Source of the DNA: Aquitalea pelogenes
GTDB lineage: Bacteria; Pseudomonadota; Gammaproteobacteria; Burkholderiales; Chromobacteriaceae
Assembly: GCF_001515305.1 (NCBI RefSeq)
Contig: NZ_LNQV01000030.1
Span: forward strand, 1-52,703
Reading direction: 5' to 3'
Length of the DNA stretch: 52,703 bases
In this document: positions 20,567 to 30,161 of the stretch, in pieces
How the letters are laid out: every line of letters starts with the position of its first letter
Position numbering within the stretch: the first letter of the stretch is position 1
Program-made: the position numbers and the translations under genes
Notes under the pieces: model-generated
What the model saw: only the letters and a program-made list of their open reading frames with translations
Databases searched by the model: none
Told to the model about the DNA's origin: nothing

Positions 20567-20828
20567 GAGATCTCCTTGTGAATGGGTACACGGTAATGGT
20601 GCTGGTGAAGGGCATCGCAGCATCGTGGCTGCTTGCACAGAGGTGGTCGACTGGACATAGGTGCAGGAAGTCGCACCGCGCCGACTTGCGTTGCCGGCAT
20701 GGGCGGGCACAATGCAGATGTCTGCCGCGCATCTGCTCTGGATCAAGAAAGCCGGCTGGCACCGGGTCTAGCATGAAATCGTAATCAGGTGGCATGACGC
20801 CACCCAGGACACCCACCAGGAGAAGCCG

Positions 20829-21044
20829 ATGTTTCCAGAATTCCGTGAACTGATCAGCAAACTGAAAACCGAAGACGACCACTTCAGCCGCTTGTTCAAC
20901 AAGCACAATGAATTGGACCAGACCATCAAGAACATCGAGGCCGGCATTGAAAAGGGCAGCCAGTTCGATGTGGAAGTGCTGAAGAAGGAAAAGCTCAAGC
21001 TCAAGGACGAGTTGTACGTGATCCTGAAAAAGGCTGATGCCTGA
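20829..21044 (+). CDS. ydcH: YdcH-family small protein (DUF465)
   Basis: This 71-residue, highly charged, mostly helical protein fits the DUF465 family in length and in the sequence FPEFRELISKLKTEDDHFSRLFNKHNELD. Function is unknown; members are small cytosolic helical hairpins. The ATG at 20829 has CCAGGAG upstream. A strong hairpin terminator follows directly. The 262 bp before it, up to the GGDEF start, hold no gene. Confidence 0.9.
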   Translation: MFPEFRELISKLKTEDDHFSRLFNKHNELDQTIKNIEAGIEKGSQFDVEVLKKEKLKLKDELYVILKKADA

Positions 21045-21065
21045 TCACCACACAGGCAAGAAACG

Positions 21066-21091
21066 AAAAACCCGCCAGTTGGCGGGTTTTT
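21066..21091. terminator. Bidirectional terminator
   Basis: AAAAACCCGCC, loop AGTT, GGCGGGTTTTT is nearly symmetric with A- and T-runs on both sides, so it can stop transcription from ydcH and from the convergent ABC exporter. Confidence 0.9.
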
Positions 21092-21112
21092 GTTTGCTGC
21101 CACAAGGCGGCA

Positions 21113-22978
21113 TCAGGCTGGGTCAAGCTCGCCGGGGCGGACATCCTCGTCGGCATCCTCACCCAGGAATCCGCCACTCTGGTGCGCCCACAGCCGGGCA
21201 TACAGCCCGCCTTTGGCCAGCAGGCTGGCGTGATCGCCTTCTTCCACCACCCGGCCCTGATCCAGCACGATCAGGCGGTCCATGGCGGCAATGGTGGACA
21301 GGCGGTGGGCAATGGCAATCACCGTCTTGCCTTCCATCAGCCGGTACAGGCTGCCCTGGATGGCGGCTTCCACTTCCGAATCCAGCGCGCTGGTGGCTTC
21401 GTCCAGCAGCAGGATGGGCGCGTCTTTCAGCATCACCCGCGCAATGGCCACCCGCTGGCGCTGGCCACCGGACAGCTTGACGCCGCGTTCACCGACATGG
21501 GCATCGTAGCCGCGCCTTCCTTTGGGGTCGGTCAGTGACTGGATGAAGTCATGCGCTTCCGCCTGGCGCGCGGCATGGATCATTTCTGCGTCGCTGGCAT
21601 CCGGCCGGCCATACAGCAGGTTGTCGCGTACCGAGCGGTGCAGCAGCGAGGTGTCTTGCGTCACCATGCCGATTTGCGCCCGCAGGCTGTCCTGGGTGAC
21701 GGCGGCAATATCCTGACCGTCAATCAGGATGCGGCCATGCTCGACATCGTAAAAACGCAACATCAGGTTGACGATGGTGGACTTGCCCGCGCCGCTGCGC
21801 CCGACCAGACCAATTTTTTCACCCGGGCGGATGGTCAGGTTCAGCCCGTCCACGATGGTGCGCTCGCCACCATAGGAAAACCGCACCTGCTCGAAGCGTA
21901 CTTCGCCGCGGGTCACCTGCAAGGCACGGGCATCGGGGCGGTCCACAATGGCCACCGGGCGCGACAGGGTGCTGATGCCGTCATGCACGGTGCCGATGTT
22001 CTCGAACAGGCTGGACATTTCCCACATGATCCAGTGCGATACGCCATTCAGGCGCAAGGCCATGGCGGTGGCGGCTGCCACCGCGCCAATGCCGACTTCG
22101 CCCTGGGTCCACAGCCACAGGGTGGCACCGGCGGTGCTGGCAATCAGCCCCATGCTCAGGATGTGGTTGACGATTTCAAAGCCACTGACCAGCCGCATCT
22201 GGCCATAGGCCGTCTGCATGAATTCCTGCATGGCGCTCTTGGTGAAGGCGGCCTCACGCTGGCCCTGCGAAAACAGCTTCACCGTGGCGATATTGGTGTA
22301 GGCATCGGTCACCCGGCCGGTCATCAAGGAACGGGCATCAGCCTGGCGCGTGGACGCCTTGCCCAGCCGTGGCACAAAAAAGGCCAGGGTGGCGACATAC
22401 AGCAGCAGCCAGCCGACAAAGGGCAGCAGCAGGACGCGATCGAAACTGCCCACCACGGCCACCATGGTGATGAAGTAGATCACCACGAATACCAGGATGT
22501 CGGTGATGATCAGCACGGTATCGCGTACCGCCAGTGCAGTCTGCATCACCTTGGCGGCCACCCGCCCGGCAAATTCGTCCTGATAAAAGCTCATGCTTTG
22601 CCCCAGCAGATGGCGGTGGAACTGCCAGCGCAGCCGCATGGGGAAATTGCCGAACAGGCTTTGGTATTTGAACATGGCCTGCAGCGCGATCAGTACCGGA
22701 CTGGCCAGCAAAATACCGCCCAGCAGCAGCAAATGCTCGCGCTCCTGCGTCCACAGGCGGGAGGGCGCCACATGGCTTAGCCAGTCCACCACCGAGCCCA
22801 GCATGGAAAACAGCAGTGCTTCAAAGGCACCAATGGCCGCTGTCAGCAGGGTCATGCACAGGATGTAGGGGCGCATGCCGCTGGTGGCGGACCAGACAAA
22901 AGGAAAGAAGCCCTTGGGAGGCTGTACGGGAGGAGTATCCGGGTAGACTTCCACCCGTTTTTCAAACCAGGAAAACAT
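21113..22978 (-). CDS. ABC exporter, fused membrane and ATPase domains
   Basis: This 621-residue half-transporter of the MsbA/LmrA type dimerises to export lipid, drug or peptide. Six helices lie in ~residues 45-330 (for example RPYILCMTLLTAAIGAFEALLFSML). Walker A (GRSGAGKST) is near residue 390, the signature LSGGQRQRVAIARVML near 500 and Walker B (ILLLDEATSALD) near 522. The ATG at 22978 is chosen because the family N-terminus begins there (MFSWFEKRVEVYP); the ORF continues to 23170 without a clear ribosome site. The substrate is unknown. A bidirectional terminator at 21066 serves it and ydcH. Confidence 0.92.
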   Translation of the reverse strand: MFSWFEKRVEVYPDTPPVQPPKGFFPFVWSATSGMRPYILCMTLLTAAIGAFEALLFSMLGSVVDWLSHVAPSRLWTQEREHLLLLGGILLASPVLIALQAMFKYQSLFGNFPMRLRWQFHRHLLGQSMSFYQDEFAGRVAAKVMQTALAVRDTVLIITDILVFVVIYFITMVAVVGSFDRVLLLPFVGWLLLYVATLAFFVPRLGKASTRQADARSLMTGRVTDAYTNIATVKLFSQGQREAAFTKSAMQEFMQTAYGQMRLVSGFEIVNHILSMGLIASTAGATLWLWTQGEVGIGAVAAATAMALRLNGVSHWIMWEMSSLFENIGTVHDGISTLSRPVAIVDRPDARALQVTRGEVRFEQVRFSYGGERTIVDGLNLTIRPGEKIGLVGRSGAGKSTIVNLMLRFYDVEHGRILIDGQDIAAVTQDSLRAQIGMVTQDTSLLHRSVRDNLLYGRPDASDAEMIHAARQAEAHDFIQSLTDPKGRRGYDAHVGERGVKLSGGQRQRVAIARVMLKDAPILLLDEATSALDSEVEAAIQGSLYRLMEGKTVIAIAHRLSTIAAMDRLIVLDQGRVVEEGDHASLLAKGGLYARLWAHQSGGFLGEDADEDVRPGELDPA

Positions 22979-23172
22979 AAAGATCGTCCTTGTCCGGACA
23001 TGAGGTCCGTTGAGGTTGTATGGGTGTATGACCTTAGCTTGAAGCGAAGCAATCAGCAATGCTTTTTTTGCATGGCAGATGGCGGGGAGGGTCAGCCGGG
23101 CAGCCGGATTGGCAGGAAGTAATATGTTTATGGCATGGTTGCCGGCAAGTGTGGCAAGGGTGCGGGACAAAC

Positions 23173-23198
23173 AAAAACGCTTGCCAGGTGGGCAAGGC
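23173..23198 (-). terminator. Terminator of the methyltransferase gene
   Basis: On the minus strand, GCCTTGCC, loop CACC, GGCAAGC is followed by GTTTTTGTTTG. It lies directly after the methyltransferase stop at 23218 and before the ABC exporter. Confidence 0.75.
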
Positions 23199-23217
23199 GT
23201 TGTGCCTGGTCAGGCGA

Positions 23218-24234
23218 TCAAACGTGTAGCTGCACGATCTTGAGCGGATGCTGGCCATCCAGGCTGGGGAAGTCTTCTTCCGGGGTGATCCACTCTACCG
23301 CCTGAATCGGACGGCCGGCTTTTTCTGCACTGCGCTTGAGCGCTTCCAGCCAGGCGGCACCATCCACCTGGGCCACGTTATTGCAGCAGATCAGCACCCC
23401 GCCCGGCGCGGTGCACAACAGCGCAGGCTTGAACAGGGCCTGGTAGTCGTTGATCAGGTCCACCACGCCGAAGGGGCTCTTGGCATAGCGCGGCGGGTCG
23501 AGGAAAACCACATCGAACTGGCGCGCTTCCAGCGTGGGGAAGGGCGGCATTTTCTTGCCGCGTACCATCTTGGGCTGGCCGATGCCGGACAGCTGGCGCA
23601 GGGCGGCAAAGGCATCGCTTTGCACGCAGCGCGGACGGGTGGTCAGGCTGTTGAGCTTGGCATTGGCACGGCCTACGGCCAGGCTGGATTCGGCAAAATC
23701 CACATTCATCACGAAGCTGGCACCGCCTTTGGCTGCGGCCAGGCCCACACCGCAGGTGTAGGCAAACAGATTGAGCACGCTCTTGCCTTCGGCCAGCTGC
23801 ATCACGCGGCGGCGGCCGGCACGCAGGTCGAGGAACAGCCACGGGTCCTGGCCGCTGTGGCGGGCGCGGATGTGATAACGGATGCCCAGCTCGTGTGCCA
23901 CGCGGTTTTCTTCGGCCACGGCCTGTTCCGCCAGGCTCAGGGTATTGCTGATGCGCGAGTTGGCATTGCTGCGGTCGTTGTAGACCAGTTGCAGTTCAGG
24001 CAGGCTGGCGGCGTAAAACTGGCGGATTTCGTCCAGTTCTTCGTCGCTCAGCGACTGGTGGAAGCTCTGCACCAGCAGCAAATCGCCATAGCGGTCTATG
24101 GTCAGGCCGGATACCCCTTCCACACTGCCATGAAACAGGCGGTAGCTATTGGTATCTTCTGCCAGCAGGCAGCTGACAAGCTCGCTGCGGCGATCGGCGG
24201 CGGCTTGCAGCAGGGTGCTCAGGGTGTGGGACAT
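23218..24234 (-). CDS. Class I SAM-dependent rRNA methyltransferase, RlmI-like
   Basis: 338 residues from the ATG at 24234; the ORF reaches 24411 but the added N-terminus looks non-native. Motif I is NLFAYTCGVGLAAAKGG and motif IV is FDVVFLDPPRYAKSPFG, the DPPR loop of m5C-type RNA enzymes. A preceding YNDRSN segment and a tail with QLHV are seen. Related RlmI enzymes methylate 23S rRNA C1962. The usual N-terminal PUA domain is short or absent, so exact target assignment is tentative. It is divergent from the HD-GYP gene. Confidence 0.85.
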   Translation of the reverse strand: MSHTLSTLLQAAADRRSELVSCLLAEDTNSYRLFHGSVEGVSGLTIDRYGDLLLVQSFHQSLSDEELDEIRQFYAASLPELQLVYNDRSNANSRISNTLSLAEQAVAEENRVAHELGIRYHIRARHSGQDPWLFLDLRAGRRRVMQLAEGKSVLNLFAYTCGVGLAAAKGGASFVMNVDFAESSLAVGRANAKLNSLTTRPRCVQSDAFAALRQLSGIGQPKMVRGKKMPPFPTLEARQFDVVFLDPPRYAKSPFGVVDLINDYQALFKPALLCTAPGGVLICCNNVAQVDGAAWLEALKRSAEKAGRPIQAVEWITPEEDFPSLDGQHPLKIVQLHV

Positions 24235-24385
24235 GAGGGGCTTTCTTTCTGGAATGAGGGCAATTGTAAGCCCTCGGGGGGCATGCCTCAAAATTAGCAC
24301 TAAGCTGTAAGAATTCATTGGCTGGCTCGACCCATGACAGACAGCCAGATCACGGCCAGTGTGTGGCCATTTTGCGGAGCAGAGC

Positions 24386-25264
24386 ATGCAGGCAGCGCAG
24401 GAATTACTCAAAACCCTCTACACCATGGCCATGATGGTGGAAACCCGTGACGCTTATACCGGTGGCCATTTATGGCGGGTGTCGCGTTTCTCTGGCCTGC
24501 TGGCGCAGGAAATGGGGCTGGCGCGCGGCGAGGTGCTGCGTATCATGCTGGGCGGCTTTCTGCATGATCTGGGCAAGATTGGCGTACCCGATGCCATTCT
24601 CAACAAGCGCGACCGTCTGACTGACGACGAGTATGCGGTGATCAAGACCCATCCGCAGCAGGGGGCGGATTTGCTGCGTGAACATCCGCTGGCCGCCCTG
24701 GCCATGGAAGCGGTGCTGATGCATCACGAAACCCCGGATGGCCGAGGCTATCCGGCTGGCCTCAAGGGCGATGCCATTCCCATGGTGGCGCGCATCGTCG
24801 GCATTGCCGATGCCTTTGACGCCATGACCAGCCACCGTCCCTACCGGGCAGGCATGCCGATTGCGCGGGCGCTGGACATCATTCGCGAAAATCTGGGCAG
24901 CCAGTTCGACCGCACTTGCGGCGAGCACTTCATTGCGCTGGGCGAAGCCGGCAAGCTGGAACACATCGTCGGTCACAGCGAAGCTGGCATTCCCTTGCAG
25001 CAATGCCAGGCCTGCGGTCCCATCATCGCCATCCCGCGGCGCATGCAGGATGGTGACACCGTACATTGCCCCTCTTGCGGCGGCGGCTACCGCCTGCACC
25101 GGCAAGGGCCGGGCCTGGCACTTGCCCCCACCGGAGAGCAGGACCCCTTGCAGGTGCAACGGCCGGTGGTGGACCACGAACTGGTGGCCGAGCTGGTGCA
25201 GGAGGCATCCGCCTGCTTGCAGCCGGTGCGCCAGGGTGGCTGGCTGGCGCGGCTGTTTGCCTGA
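24386..25264 (+). CDS. HD-GYP phosphodiesterase with a C-terminal zinc-ribbon-like segment
   Basis: 292 residues; the ATG at 24386 follows GGAG (24378-24381). The HD-GYP domain fills residues ~15-200. H-D in FLHDLGKIG and the hallmark HHETPDGRGYP near 115-125 are complete, so c-di-GMP hydrolysis is likely. There is no receiver or membrane segment before it. The tail has CxxC (QCQACG) and CxxC (CPSCGG) about 25 residues apart, a treble-clef or zinc-ribbon pattern that is unusual in this family. Divergent from the RlmI-like gene. Confidence 0.9.
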   Translation: MQAAQELLKTLYTMAMMVETRDAYTGGHLWRVSRFSGLLAQEMGLARGEVLRIMLGGFLHDLGKIGVPDAILNKRDRLTDDEYAVIKTHPQQGADLLREHPLAALAMEAVLMHHETPDGRGYPAGLKGDAIPMVARIVGIADAFDAMTSHRPYRAGMPIARALDIIRENLGSQFDRTCGEHFIALGEAGKLEHIVGHSEAGIPLQQCQACGPIIAIPRRMQDGDTVHCPSCGGGYRLHRQGPGLALAPTGEQDPLQVQRPVVDHELVAELVQEASACLQPVRQGGWLARLFA

Positions 25265-25367
25265 GCTGCGCCGCATGCCGTGCCGGAGGATTGTGTCAGC
25301 AAGTGTTAAGCGCGGGGTGTAAGGCTAGAGTTACAGGCGTTTAGCCGGTAGGCTTGAGTTCTTTGTC

Positions 25368-26617
25368 ATGGCCATTCCGGCCGTCTTTACTGCTTCCATG
25401 AACGACGCGTCTGCATCCTTGCGGCATTGCCGCCCTTTCTGGCATTTCTGGTTGGCCCGTGTATTGCTGACGGCCGGTTTTCAAATTCTTACCGTGGCCA
25501 TTGGCTGGCAGGTGTATGCCCTGACCGGCAGTGCGCTGGACCTGGGCCTGGTGGGCCTGTTGCAGTTTTTGCCACGGGTGCTGCTGGTGCTGGTGACCGG
25601 CGCGGTGTCCGACCGTTTCGACCGGCGGCGGGTGGTGGCTGTCAGCCTGGCCATTCAGGCGGTGGCGGCGAGCGTGCTGCTGCTGGGTAATCTGGGCGCG
25701 GGCTGGCAGGTCAGTCGCGGGCTGATCTTTGCCCTGTCGGTGGTGGTGGGCTGCTGCCGTGCCTTCGACATGCCGGCCATGCAGTCCTTGTTGCCCAATA
25801 TCGTGCCGCCGCGCTGCTGGGGCAGGCCATTGCCATGGCAGCCTCGGCCAATGAGGCCGCCACCATCATCGCCCCCGCACTGGGCGGTTTTCTGTATGCG
25901 CTGGGGGCGGAACTGACTTATGGCTTGTCTGCCGCCAGTTTCCTCGCCTGCCTGCTGCTGGTCAGCCTGCTGCCTTCCAGCCGGGTGTTGCCTACCGGCC
26001 AGCGCGTGTCGCTGGACTCCCTGTTGATGGGGGTGCGTTTCATCCGCAGCCGTCCGGATATCCTGGGGGCAATATCGCTGGACCTGTTTGCCGTGCTGCT
26101 GGGCGGGGCCACGGCACTGTTGCCCATTTTTGCCCGCGACATCCTGCTGACCGGCCCCTGGGGTCTGGGCCTGTTGCGCTCGGCACCGGCGGCCGGGGCC
26201 TTGCTGATGTCAGCCTGGCTGATGCGCCACCCCATCAGGCGGCGCTCCGGTCACATCATGTTTGCGGCGGTGGCGGTGTTTGGCTTCGCCACCATCCTGT
26301 TCGGCCTGTCCAGCAGCTTCCCGCTGTCCTTGCTGGCGCTGATGCTGCTGGGTTCGGCCGATGTCATCAGCGTGGTGATCCGCGGCACGCTGGTGCAGCT
26401 GGAAACACCGGATGACATGCGTGGCCGCGTCAATTCGGTGAACTCCCTGTTCATTGGTGCCTCAAACCAGCTTGGTGAATTCGAGTCCGGTGTGACGGCG
26501 GCCTGGCTGGGTGCGGTTCCGGCCGTGGTGCTGGGTGGTGTGGGGACCTTGCTGGTGGTGGTGCTGTGGATGCGCTGGTTTCCACAACTGGCACAGCGCG
26601 ACCAACTGGCACCCTGA
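25368..26617 (+). pseudogene. MFS transporter (ENTS/MFS_3 type), broken by a single-base deletion
   Basis: Two frames together code a ~416-residue MFS protein with about 10-12 helices. The left frame runs from 25368 into PNIVPPR. The sense then moves to the other frame, which reads QAIAMAASANEAATIIAPALGGFLYALG. Restoring one G near 25811 (CCGCCG-G-CGCTG) joins them as PNIVPPALLGQ. Features seen: SDRFDRRRVV loop after helix 3 and FDMPAMQSLLPNIVP. It may start at 25368 or at M11 (25398). Either a sequencing error or a real lesion. Confidence 0.85.
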
Positions 26618-26663
26618 CGCGTGCCGCGCATGCTGGCATCATTCATGACTTTGGTATATTAAT

Positions 26664-26690
26664 GTCGGCCTGATGCGCTATCAGACCGAC
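26664..26690. promoter_or_regulatory. Inverted repeat before the hydrolase gene
   Basis: GTCGGcCTGAT and ATCAGaCCGAC flank a 5-base loop (GCGCT), with arms pairing in 10 of 11 positions. It ends 26 bp before the hydrolase ATG and overlaps a likely leader. A direct repeat of CCGACTCAG follows. It could be a repressor site or an mRNA leader hairpin. Confidence 0.4.
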
Positions 26691-26716
26691 TCAGCACCCG
26701 ACTCAGGAGAAGTGCC

Positions 26717-27673
26717 ATGCATGCTGTCAGCCCAAAGCTGACTGACTGGTTGTCGCAATTGAACCAGCTTATTCGCCGTTTGCAGGACAGCGGCTACAAA
26801 CCTACCGCCATCGGTGCCCGCGAGGCCCTGGCCAATGTCACCCGCACGCTGGTGAGCCCCGGCCCGGATATTGCCTGGGTGAATGATGAAATCGTTCACG
26901 GTCGCGATTACAGCGTGCCGGTGCGCATTTATCATCCGGCACCGGACGAGGCGCGCCCGGTCTTGTTGTTCTTGCACGGCGGCGGTCATACCGCGGGCAG
27001 TGTCAGCGTGTATGACCCCATCAGCCGCAGGCTGGCAGCCGCTACCGGTTGCGTGGTGGTGGTGCCGGAATACCGGCTGGCACCGGAGAACCCTTATCCG
27101 GCGGCATTGCACGATGCTTATGCCGCTGCGCGCGGCGTGTTTGCCGCCCTGGATGCCCGTGGCCTGCCCTTTGTGCGGCAACTGGCCCTGGCGGGCGACT
27201 CGGCCGGGGCCGCGCTGGCTGCCACCGTCAGTGCGCGTTCACAGCATGATACCGCCTTGCAGATTGCTGCCCAGATACTGATTTACCCCAGTCTGGACTA
27301 CAGCATGAGCCTGCCGTCGATTACCGAGAATGGCGAAGGCTATTTCCTCAACAGCGATCGCATTGCCTGGTATTTCGACAATTATTTCCAGCGTGGCGAG
27401 GACCGGCTGGCGGCGTCCCCGTTGCACATGACCGTGACGCCGCGCATGCCCGCCACCCTGGTGGTATCCGCCGGTTTCGACCCGCTGCGCGACGAAGCAC
27501 TACGCTATCTGGACAAGTTGCAGGCTGCGGGCGTGGTGTGCGAGCACCTGCATTTTGATGACCTGATCCATGCCTTCCTGAACATGGAGCAGCTGGTCGC
27601 CGACGAGTGCGCCCGCACTTACCAGCACATTGCCGGTTTCCTGGCGCGCCAGCTGGCGCAGGTGGAGGCCTGA
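26717..27673 (+). CDS. Alpha/beta hydrolase, hormone-sensitive-lipase family
   Basis: This 318-residue esterase has the oxyanion motif HGGG (residues 87-90), nucleophile S162 in GDSAGAAL, and later FDPLRDE (Asp) and LIHAFLNM (His). It has no signal peptide, so it is cytosolic. It resembles bacterial HSL-type carboxylesterases acting on short acyl esters. The GGAG upstream of the ATG at 26717 supports the start. Its tail is 17 bp from the convergent ygjP gene. Confidence 0.92.
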   Translation: MHAVSPKLTDWLSQLNQLIRRLQDSGYKPTAIGAREALANVTRTLVSPGPDIAWVNDEIVHGRDYSVPVRIYHPAPDEARPVLLFLHGGGHTAGSVSVYDPISRRLAAATGCVVVVPEYRLAPENPYPAALHDAYAAARGVFAALDARGLPFVRQLALAGDSAGAALAATVSARSQHDTALQIAAQILIYPSLDYSMSLPSITENGEGYFLNSDRIAWYFDNYFQRGEDRLAASPLHMTVTPRMPATLVVSAGFDPLRDEALRYLDKLQAAGVVCEHLHFDDLIHAFLNMEQLVADECARTYQHIAGFLARQLAQVEA

Positions 27674-27690
27674 GCCGCCTTGCGGCATGC

Positions 27691-28187
27691 TCAGCCCTGC
27701 GGCAGTTCGCGCAGGGTGAGCCATAGCCGGGTGTCGAACTCCAGCTGGTGGTAGTCCGGTTCCATATGGCAACACAGCTGGTAGAAGGCCTTGTCGTGGT
27801 TCTTTTCGCGCAGGTGGGCCAGTTCGTGCACCACGATCATGCGCAAAAACGGCTCTGGCGCGTCGCGGAACAGGCTGGCAATGCGGATTTCATGCTTGGC
27901 CTTGAGCTTGCCGCCTTGTATGCGGGAAATCTGGGTATTGGTGCCCAGCGTGCCCTTGACCGGATGCTGCTGGTTGTCGAACAGCACCTTGGTGGGCGCC
28001 GGGGCATTCTTCAGGTAGCGCTGCTTGAGCGCGCTGACATACTGGTACAGCGCATTATCGCTTTGTACCTGATGGCTGGCGGGGTAACGGGCAGCCAGCC
28101 ACTGGCCGAGGCTGCGTCATCCAGACGGGCCTGAACCTGGGCAAGCAGGGCGGGCGGGTAATGCAGCAGATATTTGAGGGCAGACAT
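27691..28187 (-). pseudogene. ygjP: YgjP-type metallopeptidase (SprT-like), broken by a single-base deletion
   Basis: The N-terminus MSALKYLLHYPPALLAQVQARLD starts at 28187. The C-terminus, with HELAHLREKNHDKAFYQLCCHMEPDYHQLEFDTRLW, lies in another frame and runs to 27691. Adding one base near 28107-28118 restores a ~165-residue protein reading LGQWLAARYPASHQVQSDN. HExxH and a downstream His are the zinc site. The repair length matches the family. Read error or genuine frameshift. Confidence 0.85.
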
Positions 28188-28224
28188 GCCGCCAGTGTAG
28201 CAAAGCGCTGGCGGCTGCGGCGGA

Positions 28225-28770
28225 TCAGACTGCCACGCTGCCGCTGTCGGCCAGCAGTGCCGGCTGCTTCCAGCGGTAGCACAGCGCAACGGCCTTGCTG
28301 CCATCCGGAGCCAGCACACTTTCGCGGTCTACCATTTCCCCACCCATGCGGTTGTAGAAGCGGCGGGCATCGCTATTGGCTTCGTACACCCACAAGTGCA
28401 TGGGGGTGCCGGCTTGCAGGCGATGCGCCTCGGCGGCGGCAGCCAGTAACAGGGTGCGTCCCACGCCACGGCCTTGCTGACCGGGCAGCACATGCAGATT
28501 GTCCAGCAACAGGCCGCGCTCGGTTTCGCCATCGGGCAGCAGGCAGACAAAACCTACCGGCTCACCATCCCACAAGGCCAGTTGTACCCACAGGTGATTG
28601 TCGTAATGAAAGCGGCGGGTCCACATGGTGTGCCGTTCCGTCGGGGCGACATGGTCCAGATAGTCGTCGGACAGGATTTTGCGATAGCTGTTTTGCCAGC
28701 TTTCGGTATGCAGCCGGGCAATCAGTGCGGCGTCGTCGAAAGTGGCAGGGCGCAAGGTCAGCGAAGTCAT
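28225..28770 (-). CDS. GNAT-family N-acetyltransferase
   Basis: 181 residues. The GNAT fold opens with LTLRPATFDDAALIARLHTESW. The acetyl-CoA pyrophosphate loop is near residues 97-103 (PGQQGRGVGRTLLLAA). A later FYNRMGGEMVDRE strand-helix closes the fold. Substrate unknown. The frame is intact and the ATG at 28770 is well placed. Same strand as the Lrp regulator gene upstream. Confidence 0.88.
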   Translation of the reverse strand: MTSLTLRPATFDDAALIARLHTESWQNSYRKILSDDYLDHVAPTERHTMWTRRFHYDNHLWVQLALWDGEPVGFVCLLPDGETERGLLLDNLHVLPGQQGRGVGRTLLLAAAAEAHRLQAGTPMHLWVYEANSDARRFYNRMGGEMVDRESVLAPDGSKAVALCYRWKQPALLADSGSVAV

Positions 28771-28845
28771 GGAGCGTGTCAGAGGGGTGTGGATCTTGGG
28801 ATTTTACGACAGGCAGATGACATTAAGGTTCGGCTTACATACAAA

Positions 28846-29289
28846 TTAACGTGGTTGACGCAAGGCTTGCTGGCTGATGGGGGTGGACAGGATGATGGAG
28901 GTGCGGGTTTCGCCCAGATGGTTCACCCGTGCCACCAGCGCTTCCAGATGCGCCACATCGCGCGCCAGCAGTCGGAACAGGTAGGAGTCGGCACCGGTGA
29001 CGTGATGACATTCCATCACTTCCGGCATGCTGCCCAGCAAATCCAGCAGTTTCTTCTTGTAGGGCTGCGGCACGGTGATGCCCACCATGGCCGACAAGGT
29101 ATAACCGGCCTTTTGCGGTGCCAGCCGCGCATGATAGCCCTGAATCACGCCGGACTCTTCCAGCCGCCGCACCCGTTCGGATACCGCCGGCACTGACATT
29201 TCCACAGCCCGCGCCAGCTCGGTGAGCGACAGCCGTGCGTCCTGTTGCAGGCACTCCAGAATCTTCCATGACTTGCTGTCTATTTCCAT
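28846..29289 (-). CDS. Lrp/AsnC-family transcriptional regulator
   Basis: 147 residues, the usual size. The N-terminal helix-turn-helix runs through WKILECLQQDARLSLTELARAVEMSVPAVSERVRRLEE. The C-terminal RAM ligand domain has VMECHHVTGADSYLFRLLARDV. Divergent from the LysE-type exporter across 133 bp, a common arrangement in which the regulator controls the exporter in response to an amino acid. The specific amino acid is not evident. Confidence 0.93.
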   Translation of the reverse strand: MEIDSKSWKILECLQQDARLSLTELARAVEMSVPAVSERVRRLEESGVIQGYHARLAPQKAGYTLSAMVGITVPQPYKKKLLDLLGSMPEVMECHHVTGADSYLFRLLARDVAHLEALVARVNHLGETRTSIILSTPISQQALRQPR

Positions 29290-29422
29290 GCTGTGCCTCT
29301 TTTGCTGCCATCAAGGGAAATTGCCTTAATTTATCAGCTCTGATTGGTATTTGGCCTGAAAAACAGCATGTGCAGGACGGATGTGGCCGGGCAGACTATC
29401 TGCATCAAGCGGAGGAAATACC

Positions 29423-30049
29423 ATGTTGCTTGCAGAACTGTTTGTCCAGGCCATGCTGGTGGGGGTGGCCATTGCCGCACCGGTAGGCCCCATCGGCCTG
29501 CTATGTATTGAGCGCACCTTGCAGCAGGGAGCGTGGATGGGGCTGGCCACCGGCCTTGGGGCCGCCACGGCGGATGGCATTTACGCCATGTTGGGGGCGA
29601 TGGGGATGACGGTGTTGATCAGCCAGCTGACGGCACTGGCCCTGCCGCTGTCGCTGGCGGGCAGCCTGTTTCTGGCCTGGATGGCAGTGGGCATGCTTGG
29701 GCGTTCTGTCCGGCCGGAGGCAGACACCGGCGGCAGTGTGGCGGCCAGTCTGCTACGGGCTTATGCCTCCACCCTGGCGCTGACGCTGGGCAACCCGATG
29801 ACCATCTTGTCCTTCGTGGCGGTTTTTTCCAGCTTGTCCGGCCATGCCCGGCCCGGGGCGACAGAGGCCTGGGTGATGGTGCTGGGTGTGGTGGCCGGCT
29901 CGGCATTGTGGTGGTGTGTGCTGGCGTTTGGTCTGGGCAGCGTATTGCGGCGCGTGGGGCCGCGTGGCAGGCAATGGCTGGACCGTGGCTGTGGCCTGTT
30001 GTTGCTGGGCATGGCCGGCTGGATGTTGTGGCAGGCATGGCCGCACTGA
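29423..30049 (+). CDS. LysE-family amino-acid exporter
   Basis: This 208-residue inner-membrane protein has about six helices and the family start LFVQAMLVGVAIAAPVGPIGLLC. AYASTLALTLGNPMTILSF near residue 115 is the conserved TLxNPxT segment. The ATG at 29423 follows CGGAGGA. The divergent Lrp regulator suggests amino-acid-responsive control. Exported substrate unknown. Confidence 0.93.
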   Translation: MLLAELFVQAMLVGVAIAAPVGPIGLLCIERTLQQGAWMGLATGLGAATADGIYAMLGAMGMTVLISQLTALALPLSLAGSLFLAWMAVGMLGRSVRPEADTGGSVAASLLRAYASTLALTLGNPMTILSFVAVFSSLSGHARPGATEAWVMVLGVVAGSALWWCVLAFGLGSVLRRVGPRGRQWLDRGCGLLLLGMAGWMLWQAWPH

Positions 30050-30115
30050 AACCGCCGTGCAATGCCGGCAGATTGGTTCCTTTCAGGTAAGCATGATTGG
30101 CTCTGTGATGGAGCC

Positions 30116-30137
30116 GCTCATTGCCCGGATAATGAGC
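30116..30137. terminator. Hairpin between LysE and AhpD-like genes
   Basis: GCTCATT (30116-30122) and AATGAGC (30131-30137) make a 7-bp stem with an 8-base loop. It stands 66 bp after lysE and 24 bp before the next start. There is no T-run, so a regulatory role for the next gene is as likely as termination. Confidence 0.35.
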
Positions 30138-30161
30138 CGGTCCCGTTGAGGAGTTACCAAT

